Shown in pieces: positions 1 to 9,304 of a DNA stretch of 14,143 nucleotides (its first letter is position 1; each line of letters starts with the position of its first letter). The DNA lies in the NCBI GenBank assembly GCA_014885115.2, contig WKLE02001842.1, positions 1 through 14,143 on the forward strand. Reading direction: 5' to 3'. The DNA comes from Asterionellopsis glacialis. Taxonomy: Eukaryota > Bacillariophyta > Plagiogrammaphyceae > Rhaphoneidales > Asterionellopsidaceae. Under the pieces are notes generated by a model. That model did not search any database. It was given only the letters and a program-made list of their open reading frames with translations, and was not told the DNA's origin. Position numbers and translations under genes: made by a program.

Positions 1-661
1 CCCGTATCAGCTTCACTGCCACCCAACATGGCAGGTAACATCATACCGGCAGGTCCCATGGTGGGAGGTGCTGTGGGGTCCTGTGACATGGCTTGTTGGT
101 AGTCTTCGGCAGTGGGAACAGGTGCAGCTGTCATTTTGGTAAACATGATACCCATTCCTTCAATGAGTGCTAATAATACACCTCCAACGACTGCGGCCGA
201 GGCCATGGCACGTGGTCCAGCACGTGCTGCCAACACACCCCCTGTTGCACCACCACTAATAATTGAATTCCATGGATCTTCCTGTGAGTGAGAAAGAAAA
301 GAAAAAGATAAGCATGGGTCAGTGGTTGTGTGTTTCTCAAGAAAAAAGATCAACAAATCATAAATTATTCATCACTATCACACATTTATTGACTTACCTT
401 TTGTCGTATAGCTGTCAAGGAACAATCGCAACAGGCAAAGAGACCACCCCAAACTGCAAATTGTCCACCTAAAATAGGTGCTCTGGCACGAATGGCAGAA
501 TAACTGCCCTTTAATCTTGCACCCTTGGGAGCCAATCGAGCACCCTTGATGGTATGCCATAATCCACCACCAATGGCACCCATACTAAATGCACCTCCTA
601 CATCATCCACTATCCTCCATGGACATGGTTCGCGATCTGCCATACCAGCTTGTCGAGGCAT
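1..661 (-). CDS. TIM17: TIM17, mitochondrial inner-membrane import channel subunit (two exons, C-terminus off the window)
   Basis: This is a subunit of the TIM23 presequence translocase of the mitochondrial inner membrane, which moves matrix-targeted proteins with the membrane potential and the PAM motor. The start is the ATG at 661-659. Exon 1 is 661-398 (88 codons) and exon 2 is 281-1, leaving at least 181 residues; the frame is still open at the window edge. Visible hallmarks are [11 protein letters not shown] at residues 10-20, followed by the glycine-rich first membrane segment [28 protein letters not shown] lies at about 60-75, and [16 protein letters not shown] at 88-103 spans the splice junction. 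ALIEGMGI follows at about 126-133. GxxxG-type glycines recur through the four predicted membrane helices. The residues just before the edge are P/M/G-rich, as expected of the variable C-terminal tail of this family. The order and spacing match animal and yeast TIM17, so the family call is very secure. There is no cleavable presequence, as usual for TIM17. Confidence 0.96.
282..397 (-). other. Intron of TIM17 (116 bp, phase 0)
   Basis: On the minus strand the donor is AAAG|GTAAGTC at 398/397 and the acceptor is CTCACTCACAG|GAAG at 282/281. Splicing joins ...AIRQK to EDPWNSII..., which restores the uninterrupted TIM17 consensus. Without splicing the frame stops three codons into the intron. Confidence 0.93.
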
Positions 662-1153
662 AGTTATTTATTTATTTATATATTTATTTGTAAATTTAGT
701 AGTATTGATATTGTTGTAACGTTTGTTGAAACGAACAAGTGGAATCCGTACAGTATAATAATCTTATAATTGTGCGGGAACACTGTAAACAATGAAGAGT
801 TCGGTGTCGTGTGATTGTAAAAGGTTGATTGGAAGTATGTCTTGTCTGATATTCTTCCTTGTTGGTAGTTAGAGACTAGAACTCTAGGACTACTGTAAAG
901 ATGGTCTTGTCGGAGGAGGTGGAGAAAGATAAAGCACCGCCTGTGCAAGTCGCCAAGGCTCGGTTGTCGGTCGTCTCGTGTTGGTTGGTTTGCTTGCTAG
1001 CTACTAGAGCCAGCTATTTTCTGCTATATGCCTTGTCTCTTCTTTCCAACCCGTTCGCGGTCGGTTCGGTTGGCAGCAAACTACAAGGACACACGCACCG
1101 TACTGCGCGCAATGTCATCGAGACAAAGGCTTACGTGGGGACAGTTACGTAAG
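662..1153. promoter_or_regulatory. Divergent promoter and 5' leader region between TIM17 and UTP22
   Basis: The two start codons (661 minus, 1537 plus) are 875 bp apart and point away from each other, so this region must hold both promoters. Directly upstream of the TIM17 ATG is an AT-only stretch (about 662-692, TATTTATTTATATA-like) that is probably its 5'UTR or a core-promoter element. Nothing in the remainder can be assigned to a known motif. An open frame starting at ATG 901 (83 codons) and another at 1028 (98 codons) overlap here. Neither resembles a known protein, and neither can be spliced in frame to UTP22 with the sites I can see. Confidence 0.5.
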
Positions 1154-1511
1154 GTAAGGTTCGTAGTACCAATTAGACAGACATACAGACCAAAGAAGAA
1201 AAAAGAAAAAGTGTCCCGTGTTCCAAAAAAATTAGAAGATGTTTGTTGGCTTTCACGGACTGGACTCAAAACCTATTCTAATAGAATTCACCCGGAAAAA
1301 CTAAAGGGTCTTGGAACGCAGTAGAGCCATCAAAAAATCTTTTTGGAACTTGTGATTTTTCTTGTTGTGAAACGACCCAAAAATAGTGTGTGTGTGTGTA
1401 TGTTTTTGTTCTTTTTTGGATGGTCTTGTCGTTTGAGAAATATCATACTATTTGTTTCTTCACATTGTCGTACGAGAGAGATTTTTAGGATTGTGGAGTT
1501 TTCTTTTGCAG
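1154..1511 (+). other. Candidate 5'UTR intron of UTP22
   Basis: A consensus-like donor, TTACGTAAG|GTAAGG at 1153/1154, is followed 358 bp later by a pyrimidine-rich acceptor, GTTTTCTTTTGCAG|CAATAAC at 1511/1512. The acceptor is 25 bp before the UTP22 ATG. The intervening DNA is T-rich and includes a TG dinucleotide run near 1387-1400. None of the open frames upstream of the donor joins in frame to ATG 1537 with a start codon, so if the intron is real it is probably in the leader. It is longer than the coding introns here (116-158 bp), which lowers confidence. Confidence 0.35.
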
Positions 1512-1536
1512 CAATAACAAGGACAACAGTAGTAAC

Positions 1537-4500
1537 ATGACAACCAAAGTCATGGCATCTCCTCATGAAAAACAAAAGAATCAACAACATCATGACCATT
1601 CGACTGCGACTACTACTGCTGGAGAGGATGTAGTGGCAGCCGATGCGTCCTTTTTAGAAAGTGTCGATACACCCGTTTTGGAATTACATCGATCCAATGT
1701 GTTGCGTATTGAAACACAACAATTGTTAGACGAATGTGTTTTGGATGTAACACCACATCATGGACATCATGATACAGTCAAATGGGCCTGGTCCGCACGA
1801 AGTTACGTCGATACGATACGTCAAATACTTCAAGGGATGAAACCAACATCCAATATGGAGTTACAAAATTATCCATTTAGACACACCTTACAATCGGATA
1901 AATATGGACCTACTACTAGTAGTACTGATACAAAACTACCATTTATGGGTGGTTCCAAACTTGTCATGAAATCAACAGGATCATGTAATGATTATATCAA
2001 TGGATGGACAACATCCAGTGGAAATGCCAATGTTATACCCATTATGGATTATGTGGTTCAATTGCCTGTTACTAATAATAGTAACAATAATACGAAGGAG
2101 TATATGAAACATCGGTATTTTGATGTACGGAATCGTACTGTTCATCATATCGCACAACACTTGAGTCATAAAAAGTATAAACATTTGATAGGAACTGTCG
2201 AATATAAATGGACCAATAGTGGACGTAAATTGAATCTATTGTTAACACCACCCACTATAGATACAAATAATCCATCCCAAGAGGAATCCAACAAGAAAAA
2301 GTCCAAAAAGAACAACAAGAATAAGGATTATCAACCTGTCACTAAAAAACAAAAAACAAGTACTACCAAAAAATTACGATTCCGTGTACAATTAGTTTTT
2401 GGATATACCAATATGGATTGGATCCCATCCTCACGATTATTTCCTCATCGATCTAATCTCGGTACAACAACAACATCATCAGAGGCGGGAGGAGGAGTAT
2501 TGGCCACACCGTATTACAATTATGATTTGACACAAGACGGAATCATCGAAACCTGTGTATTGGAAGAAGAATCGTCAGATGGAAGTATTCCATCCAATTT
2601 AAGTCAAACCTTGATTTTACTCAAGGTGTGGTGTTTGCAACATGGATTTTTACGTGGACATGATACCTTTACCACAACACATCTAATGCTATTGTTATGG
2701 TATTTGTATCAGACACGTAAAGTAACACCCCGCATGTCCTCCCTTCAAGTATTTACAGTGGTTTTGAAATTCTTACAAGAAACTACATTTGTGGATGCGC
2801 AGGGTGGTACTAGTAGTGATAACACGGAGTATGATGAATCGTCATCCAAGAAAGCCAAAAAGACAGCCACCAAGAAGAAGAATCATCGTACAGCCCTCAT
2901 TATGCCATTGCCCAATCATACCGAAACACAAACGATTGCTGCCAGTGCTCAACATGCTTTATATCAAAAATGTCATGTAGAAGAAACAAATACACCTGCT
3001 ACCTTGGTCGAATGCTTTTTACACTATACGACTGGACCTGTATTTTTAGATTCCACGTTGAAACATAATTATTGGGGACGGATATCGTCGAATTTCATTA
3101 CGTGTCTTCAACAATGTGCCACACAAACATTATGTATTGGTATGAGAGATGCACGTGTCCAACATCCATTTTCCTATATTTTCATGGAAACTCATCGATT
3201 TTGGAATGCCCATGATGTCTATGTTCGTATTCCCTTGAAGGATATTGATTTAACAGGGAATACTACTACTAAAAAATGGTGGCCACAGGAGGAAACGAAT
3301 CATCCTCCTCCTCATATTTACAAGGCTGATATTGGTACATTCGAGTACATTCAGCATGGATTACTTTCCATGTTACATCAAGCCTTGGGAGATCGTATTA
3401 AACGTATGCGTATCTTGACTACTGGGAATGGACGTATTGGTAGTGGTGGTAACAGCAACAGCAATAGTAGTAGTAGTGGTTCGGATGAAATTCCGTATTA
3501 TAAAGTTCGTGGTGGGGATAGTGATGCCGATGCAGCGAAAAGCACAATGCTTCAATCACCTACAGGAGATTCAGATCTTGTATTGGGAATTGAATTAAAT
3601 CCAGATACAGCATCACGTATTGTGGATCGTGGTCCACCTGCCAATGATACAAAAGGCGTTGAAGCCTTTGTCCAACTGTGGGGTTCACAAAAGGCACAAT
3701 TACGACGTTTCAAAGATGGTGCTATTGTTCATGCTGTCGTATGGAATACTGCAGAAACTCCTCAAGATGAAACATCCACATCATTGGCAAATGATGATAA
3801 AACACAAGGAAGTATTGTAGAATGTATTGTACAACACATACTAAAACTTCATTTCTTCAAACAACAGACCCACAAGAGTGATGCGGAAAATAAAAAAAAG
3901 AAGAAAAAGAAGAACGTGACTGTTACTTCCACAACATTTACAAATGTTCAATTTGAATTACGGAATATGTTATCGTTAGTAGAGGGTGTCAAAACAACTG
4001 ATGAAAGTAATCCAAACAATCGGTACTTGACAGATTCTACATTTGCACATCGTCAAGCTATGAATGCATTTGATTCCTTATCTGAATTTTTACGTCAACA
4101 TTCACGTCAAACTATCCCTATCGAAGGTTCCTTGGATGCCAAACGTTCAAGGTTGGGTATTCCACTTACTATAGATGGTGTAGAACCCTTGAGTGCATCA
4201 CTTCGGTATTCGGAAGTCTTCCCACCCCTACCTCACACGTGTCTTGGTCATGGTGCCGGTGTAACAGTCGGTGGCAAGCACAGCAAAAACAAAGTGACAG
4301 GTGCCATCATGTCCGAACCTATTAAAATTCAAATACGATTTGGTTCATCGTCGAAATGGCCAACAGATTTAAGAGCCATGGGTGCCGCTAAAACAGCCAT
4401 GCTTATCCAATTGGCAGATGGAATTGAACATATGGATGGTACGAAATATGGCTTTGCTACCTCGAATACCTTTCATGTGACACCCAATTATATGGATATT

Positions 4501-6296
4501 GGGTACAAGGGATATTCATGGCGTATCTATGTACGAGCTGATCCAGAATTGAAAATGTTACGTGATTTACGTAAACCAAGTGCTGAAGCTTTGCAATTGT
4601 TACGTACCCTCACAAAAGATCATGTCATTGCCGCTATGCATCATTCGACGATCCATAAGGTCCATACAGAACATCCATCATCTTCGAGTGTGGTACGGTT
4701 AGCCAAACGTTGGGTAGCATCCCATATGTTATCGGATCTAATCCCATCTGAAGCAATAGAACTTTTAGTGGCCAAGGTGTATAATGATTGGGATACACCC
4801 TTGGAAACACCTAGTTCTGTATCAAATGGATTCATACGATTCTTAAAATTACTGTCGACACATGATTGGGCGAGGTATGTTTTTGGATATTGTGGTACAA
4901 CATAAATTTTTCGGTGTAGTCCCAGCCAAACTCCTGTAGTTTCCAACTACTTGTTCTTACCTTTCTCTGCTTGCGTCTTGAACATTCACAATTTAAAAAA
5001 AAAAAACAGACAACCTCTCATTGTTGATCCTCAGGGACACATTAGTGACGATGATCGCACACACATCATGGCACGATTCGAATCTATTCGTGGACCAAAT
5101 CAAGATAAGGGACCTGCCATGTATATCATTTCACCAAATGATCGTCAAGGTGATATTGAAGTTGATGAGTCATCTTTAGCCATAACAGGGTCGACACCAG
5201 CTGCAAATGCTAATGTCAACAAGGCACCAACACTTCAACATATATGGGTCCCTTCCTTTACCATGGAAAATCCAGAATGGGTTATTTTATCAAGAGCCAA
5301 GGCATTAGCCAAACGTTCTCATGATTATTTAATGGATTTGTTGATTCAGGGCGGTGATGCAAAAGCCAGCAGCAGTAGCAGAACAAGTAAGAACGACACC
5401 CATAGCAATTGGTCTGCTATCTTTCAAGAAACTACAACATCACTCAAATCATTTAGTGCATTGATGAGAGTTGATCCTGAGTTTGTTGTAGATCACGAGT
5501 GTTCATCTACAACGGGTAATACAGGTCATTTCACGAAAAATGAATCAGACGGTACTTTGGAAAGTTCGTACACACAAAGTCTTCGAAAGCGATATTTAGG
5601 TCCCAAGGTCCTTCGTCGTAGAGTATATCGAAATTTAGATAATGACGATGCAAATGGTACTCTGATGGTAAGTGTGTCTGTTACATTTCGACCTTAGTTT
5701 CTACACGTTAACAGAAACGATAGAGTGAACGGCATTGCATCCATCCTATACAAACTTTCATCTAACAATTTTATCTTACTCTCTATTTTTCATTGCCATT
5801 TGGCCCAAATATTTTGCTTACACAGGATTGGACACCTATTCAACAAATGGTCAAGTCCTTGCGTCACAACTTTGGTTCATTGGCGTTATTTTTTTACAAT
5901 GAACAAAGTCCTGATATCATAGCTATGTTATGGAGACCTACTGCTTTTGCATCTCAATCATTGAGTGTTATGCATTCTGAATACAAACGTCCTGCCTCTA
6001 CCAATGATCAAGATTGGTCAAAGGATAGTCTTGTATTGAACAATGCACAAGACATTCTGCGAGAATTGAGCCGTTGGACGAAGGATATCATTTTAGGTAC
6101 CAAGGTATTGGATACACGCCCTATCATATCTATGAGTCGTCGACAACAACTTGTGGAGGAAGATCGCGATGATTCAGAAGAAGAATCCTCATCTAATACG
6201 AAAAAGAGGAAAATGAAGAATGAAGAAGATAGTGACGACGATAACAATGGTGACTCTGCTTCAAGCGATGATGACAGCGATGATGATAGCACTTAG
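1537..6296 (+). CDS. UTP22: UTP22/NOL6 (Nrap family) nucleolar ribosome-biogenesis protein, three exons, about 1488 aa
   Basis: This is a component of the small-subunit processome (UTP-C module with Rrp7 and CK2 in yeast), needed for early 18S rRNA processing in the nucleolus. The family has tandem nucleotidyltransferase-like folds that have lost catalysis. Exons are 1537-4874, 5010-5667 and 5826-6296 (stop TAG). Diagnostic blocks include LHRSNVLRIETQQLLDE near residue 50 and GTVEYKWTNSGRKLNLLLTP near 220-240. SNLSQTLILLKVWCLQHGF lies near 350-370. Near 711-736 is the signature WGSQKAQLRRFKDGAIVHAVVW (first 20 residues: WGSQKAQLRRFKDGAIVHAV). VRLAKRWVASHML begins near 1052, and GFIRFLKLLSTHDWAR runs into QPLIVDP across intron 1. 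FGSLALFFYNEQSPDIIAMLW is in exon 3. The protein is longer than yeast or human homologues (about 1100-1240 aa) because of lysine-rich insertions (about 248-278, 433-450, 785-792), a G/S/N tract (about 631-651) and an acidic C-terminal tail (DDDNNGDSASSDDDSDDD). The start at 1537 is the first ATG before the conserved N-terminal block. Confidence 0.95.
4875..5009 (+). other. UTP22 intron 1 (135 bp, phase 2) with a poly-A run before the acceptor
   Basis: The donor is GGGCGAG|GTATGT and the acceptor is ACAG|ACAACC. Splicing creates an arginine codon (AG+A) and joins HDWAR to QPLIVDPQG, matching the DWxxxPLIVD pattern of NOL6. If it is not removed, translation stops at TAA 4903-4905. The acceptor is preceded by 12 adenines (4995-5006) instead of a pyrimidine tract, which is unusual. 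Confidence 0.93.
5668..5825 (+). other. UTP22 intron 2 (158 bp, phase 0)
   Basis: The donor is CTGATG|GTAAGTGT and the acceptor is TTTTGCTTACACAG|GATTGG, with a T-rich tract upstream. Splicing joins ...ANGTLM to DWTPIQQMVK and leads into the conserved C-terminal ALFFYNE block. Without splicing the frame ends at TAG 5695-5697. Confidence 0.93.
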
Positions 6297-6425
6297 TTGA
6301 AACTCTTAGGAGTGATAAGAATAAGTTAGCATGATAATACTCAATATACACTAGGTGCAAATGTAGAGTTTCGGAGGCTAATTATGGGATCGACGATTGT
6401 CGCTTTTCATGATATCTGACTTATT

Positions 6426-6640
6426 CTCTCCTGACTCTGATGAAGTGGGTCATGGTATTCACAACTACGATTAAATTTCTGGAGGTGAATTTTGTATCCT
6501 ATTTCTAATCGGCATTTTGTACACTTTGTGTGAGATACTTTCAATGGTACTCCCCCCTTTGTTGAAGATTGAGGCGTTGAGATTGAGCGACAATAGTCAA
6601 CAGTTTCTGGACTAATCGTGAGAACTTTTAAATTAATTTT
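6426..6640 (+). repeat. Decayed repeat, copy A
   Basis: The head of this copy (6431-6474, CTGACTCTGATGAAGTGGG...) matches copy B (6674-6717) at 41 of 44 positions. About 128 bp further on it has TTGTTGAAGATTG (6559-6571), which is repeated exactly in copy B at 6824-6836. The copy ends loosely with GTGAGAAC near 6619, also seen in copy C near 7379. Boundaries are approximate. There is no coding potential. Confidence 0.7.
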
Positions 6641-6668
6641 ATGACGAGGTAGCCATATTAAATTTATG

Positions 6669-6980
6669 TTCTGCTGACTCTGATGAAGTGGGTCATGGCA
6701 TCCACAACTACGAGTAAGTTTCTTATGTTGAATTTTTATACTGTATTTTAATCGTCATTTGAGTTAGGGTATAGTAGTGTGAGATATCGTACCAAGGCAT
6801 TTTGTTACGAATATTACACTGCATTGTTGAAGATTGTGGGGTGGAGAATGATACTCCGGAGTATCACAAACATTTTGTTCATTTAATGTCGATTATAGAG
6901 TAGATTCTAATGAAACTAAAACAAGTTGTTGTGATAAACTGCGGTTTCACAAAGGCTATATCGCAGAGATTTTTATTTGG
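6669..6980 (+). repeat. Decayed repeat, copy B (most complete)
   Basis: This copy begins 243 bp after copy A. Landmarks in order are the CTGACTCTGATGAAGTGGG head at 6674, TTGTTGAAGATTG at 6824-6836, TCCGGAGTATCAC at 6856-6868 (part of a perfect palindrome), and AAAGGCTAT followed by GAGATTTTTATTT near 6953-6977. The same order is seen in copy C, so this is one ancestral unit of roughly 300 bp. It is not explained by simple sequence. Confidence 0.7.
6849..6866. repeat. Perfect 18-bp palindrome
   Basis: TGATACTCCGGAGTATCA is its own reverse complement. It sits inside repeat copy B. Copy C retains only the right half with flank (TCCGGAGTATCAC, 7303-7315). It could be a dimeric protein-binding site or a residue of a transposon end; the sequence does not decide between these. 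Confidence 0.85.
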
Positions 6981-7025
6981 GTGTAACACAACTGTCGAAG
7001 ATGTGGTCAATATATTATATACAAT

Positions 7026-7063
7026 ACCAGGTGCCAGGTATTCAAATTGTACCTGTACCTGGT
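7026..7063. repeat. Hairpin-forming inverted repeat between copies B and C
   Basis: ACCAGGTGCCAGGTA (7026-7040) pairs with TACCTGTACCTGGT (7050-7063) around a 9-nt loop, with one bulge or mismatch in the stem. The 10-mer ACCAGGTACA at 7201-7210 is the exact reverse complement of TGTACCTGGT inside the right arm, so the same word recurs about 150 bp downstream in opposite orientation. Confidence 0.65.
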
Positions 7064-7133
7064 CTGGTTGAGAAGCTATAAAAACAATTTTGTGCTTTTA
7101 ATGTACTAGGTAGTCCTAGATATTTATGACGGT

Positions 7134-7490
7134 TTCTCCTGACTGTGATAAAGTCGGTCATGGCGTTGATAACAAAACTGCTGAATGATTACCAATAAGT
7201 ACCAGGTACAGTACATAGTACATGGTAGTGTTACTTATAGATGAATTTACTTTTAAAGATGAGTTTACTAACATGCATGTACACTGGTACAGCAAGAACA
7301 AATCCGGAGTATCACTCCCTTTCTTTGTTTTGACTATCATTAAGTATTAGAAGTGAGTTAGTAGTTGAGATAATGATTGTGAGAACAAAACAGGCTTTCA
7401 TTACTAACGGTATGTAGGTGAACTACGATGAACTGAATCGGTGTATTCAAAAAAGGCTATTTTATTAAAGATTTATATTTTTAGGGGTAC
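7134..7490 (+). repeat. Decayed repeat, copy C (more diverged)
   Basis: The head CTGACTGTGATAAAGTCGG starts at 7139, 465 bp after the head of copy B, and matches copy A at 22 of the first 25 positions. TCCGGAGTATCAC recurs exactly at 7303-7315. AAAAGGCTAT followed by an AAGATTTATATTTTTA stretch recurs near 7452-7483. Spacings differ from copy B by small insertions and deletions. Confidence 0.6.
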
Positions 7491-8040
7491 CAATTAATGA
7501 TGTCAGACGCCGAACTGTTCTTCAATAACTACATGGGGGTGTTATTGGTGGTTTAAACAATAAGTAACCTTGGAAAAGCGAACACTTGTTTACGTGATTA
7601 CTCCTTTTTTATTACAATTTATGTAACGTATTTTTAACATACCTCTGTAAATAGTCAAAGATTTAGATTACTCTGTAACTGTCTAACTTCACTTTGTATC
7701 TGGTAGTATAGTTCTGATGTCTTGGAAGGTCACGGTCATGAAATAATTAAATATTTGAGTGCACACGTCATGGCCTTCTTTTCGGCGTAATCGTGATTGC
7801 CCTTAGCACTATTAAAAAGAATATTTCTTATGAAACTTTTTCAGGATGAATTGCCCTCCATATTTTTCTTCTACTCTAAAAATAATATACAAGAGATATT
7901 TTGATATTTTCTTTAAAACTTATAACATGCTTGAAGGGAATTTTTTTCTGACTTTATTTTTCCGAACAATAAATGTGGTTGCCTGTTCGATCAATTATTA
8001 GATTTTAAGAACAATAATATCGCCCGAGTGAATAGTTGAA

Positions 8041-8063
8041 TCAGAAACCCACTTTGTTTCTGA
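8041..8063. repeat. Short hairpin upstream of the 8178 gene
   Basis: TCAGAAAC (8041-8048) and GTTTCTGA (8056-8063) form a perfect 8-bp stem with a 7-nt loop, 115 bp before the ATG at 8178. It may lie in the 5'UTR or promoter. A short stem like this is also expected occasionally by chance. Confidence 0.5.
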
Positions 8064-8177
8064 TTTCTGACTGCGTTGTGAAAGTGTTGGGACAATATTT
8101 GAGTTTCGTTATCTGTTGATTCATTTTTGTGTGCACAAGTAAATTATCCTTTTCCTCATAAAACAATATCAAGCATC

Positions 8178-9304
8178 ATGCCAAGAATAAATATGCCGAA
8201 TCAAACGAACAGCAATGATGGTAGTGATGATTGGTTCAGCTTTGCAACCATGATGACTAACACGTTGCCATCCGTTTCATCGTTAGATTTGTATATCCCT
8301 GAAAATGATGATGCTCAACGAGTACTGAAAGGTTTGGATTCCTTTGATAAGATGATGGATGAGGATTGCAGTGATGATGATGATGACGATGATGATGATT
8401 TGTCGTATTGTTTCTCTTTGAGCAAGACAAATGTTGAATCATCGTCAGCTACATCTGAAACGTCATCGACATCGTCGTCTTCTTCTTCGTCATGGTCGCC
8501 CTCATTTTTTCGTGATCATCGTAAAAAAACATCACTGCAGCGTTACCCGAGGGAAAGAACAAGACACAGCAGTAGACGACCAATTCGTCAAAAACGATCT
8601 GTATCTTTTTCAACAATTGAAATTCGTGAATATGGTCTTGTTGTAGGTGATCATCCATTTTGTCGTGATGGACTTTCCATGTCACTTGATTGGAAATACA
8701 ATCAAGAAACCACTATTGTAGATATTGACTCATATGAAAATCAACATCATAATGGCGATACTATCGATGAAGGTCAAGTATATAATTATTTTGCAATGAA
8801 ACAAATCACTAAACACCATCCTTGGGAAACCAATAATAGTAGTAGCAGCAGCAAAAGTAATAATAGAAGCCCACCTGAACCTTTAAATTACTTTGAACGT
8901 AAGAATCGTTTAAAGCTTGTATCAGGTTTAGATGATATGGAACTTTTAGGTATACAATCCCAAATATTCATGGAAAGACAAAAGAATTGTTGGTATCGTG
9001 ATGGTGGTGACAATGACGATGACATTTGCAGCAACGATGATGGTAGTGATGATGATGATGATTTCTCTATTGTAGAGGAAAAAGAATACAAAAAGAAGAG
9101 CTCATCTTCTCAGGTAGCACCACCACTGCTTGAAATTTTATACGGTAAGTACATGATGCGGGTATTCGTGTGGTTTTTGAATATTTTGCATAAACTTTTG
9201 TTCAACTCATCTTACAATTCGCTTTGTTCTCTTTCTTTTTTAATTGTATTATGTATATTGTGATAGTAGAATCTCATAAATATGGAATGAGAAAGAGGCA
9301 TTGA
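8178..9304 (+). CDS. Hypothetical acidic, Ser-rich protein with a diatom-type motif (two exons, about 334 aa)
   Basis: The function is unknown. The start is ATG 8178, the first ATG in the frame; the open frame further upstream lacks one. Exon 1 is 8178-9144 and the preferred exon 2 is 9267-9304, ending ...YGMRKRH. Residues 66-74 are nine consecutive aspartates. Residues 87-107 are Ser/Thr-rich, and a basic patch (RKKTSLQRYPRERTRHSSRR) occupies about 115-134. Residues 139-173 carry KRSVSFSTIEIREYG, then GDHPFCRDG and LSMSLDWKY. This pattern (V-F-x-x-[VI]-x-[VI]-R-E-Y ... GD-[HN]-P ... G-x-P/S-L-x-[LI]-x-W) recurs, as I recall, in many uncharacterised diatom proteins. A helix-like segment ERKNRLKLVSGLDDMELLGI follows near 235-255, as in those relatives. 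A second acidic patch lies near 275-297. The composition suggests an intrinsically disordered, possibly nuclear, protein. The gene model is good up to residue 322; the C-terminus depends on which acceptor is used. Confidence 0.75.
9145..9266 (+). other. Intron of the 8178 gene (122 bp, phase 1), acceptor uncertain
   Basis: The donor TTATACG|GTAAGTAC is strong. The preferred acceptor TGATAG|TAGAAT at 9266/9267 has a T-rich tract upstream and gives a length like the other introns here. It is a tandem TAGTAG site, so AG 9268-9269 could also be used, changing one codon. Other acceptors in compatible phase are 9332/9333 (TTCTTTTAAAG|GTAAAG) and 9370/9371 (CTGAAAG|AATTTC). The latter opens a 33-codon C-terminus ending at TAG 9469-9471. 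Confidence 0.65.

Larger units (their letters stand above)
6297..8177. other. AT-rich non-coding intergenic region with decayed repeats
   Basis: About 1.9 kb separates the UTP22 stop from the next start codon. No open frame here resembles a protein. The left part (about 6426-7490) contains three diverged copies of one repeat and several palindromes, annotated separately. The right part (about 7500-8120) is AT-rich with no structure I can assign, apart from the hairpin at 8041-8063. The 3'UTR of UTP22 and the promoter of the 8178 gene must lie at its ends. By eye it is more AT-rich than the flanking genes; I did not compute GC content. Confidence 0.6.

Noticed and set aside
901..1152. 83-codon plus-strand open frame (MVLSEEVEKDKAPP...) before UTP22
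   Set aside because: It starts at a real ATG but resembles no family, and it cannot be joined in frame to the UTP22 ATG by the visible splice sites. More likely leader sequence or an upstream ORF.
1028..1324. 98-codon plus-strand open frame rich in K/R
   Set aside because: It runs straight through the likely leader intron and its composition is irregular. I compared it mentally with small ribosomal proteins (for example eL39) and found no match.
8127..8177. Upstream extension of the 8178 gene
   Set aside because: The frame is open, but 8127 is TTG, not ATG. The first ATG in frame is 8178.
8371..8400. GAT/GAC triplet run
   Set aside because: It simply encodes the poly-aspartate tract of the 8178 protein; not an independent microsatellite feature.
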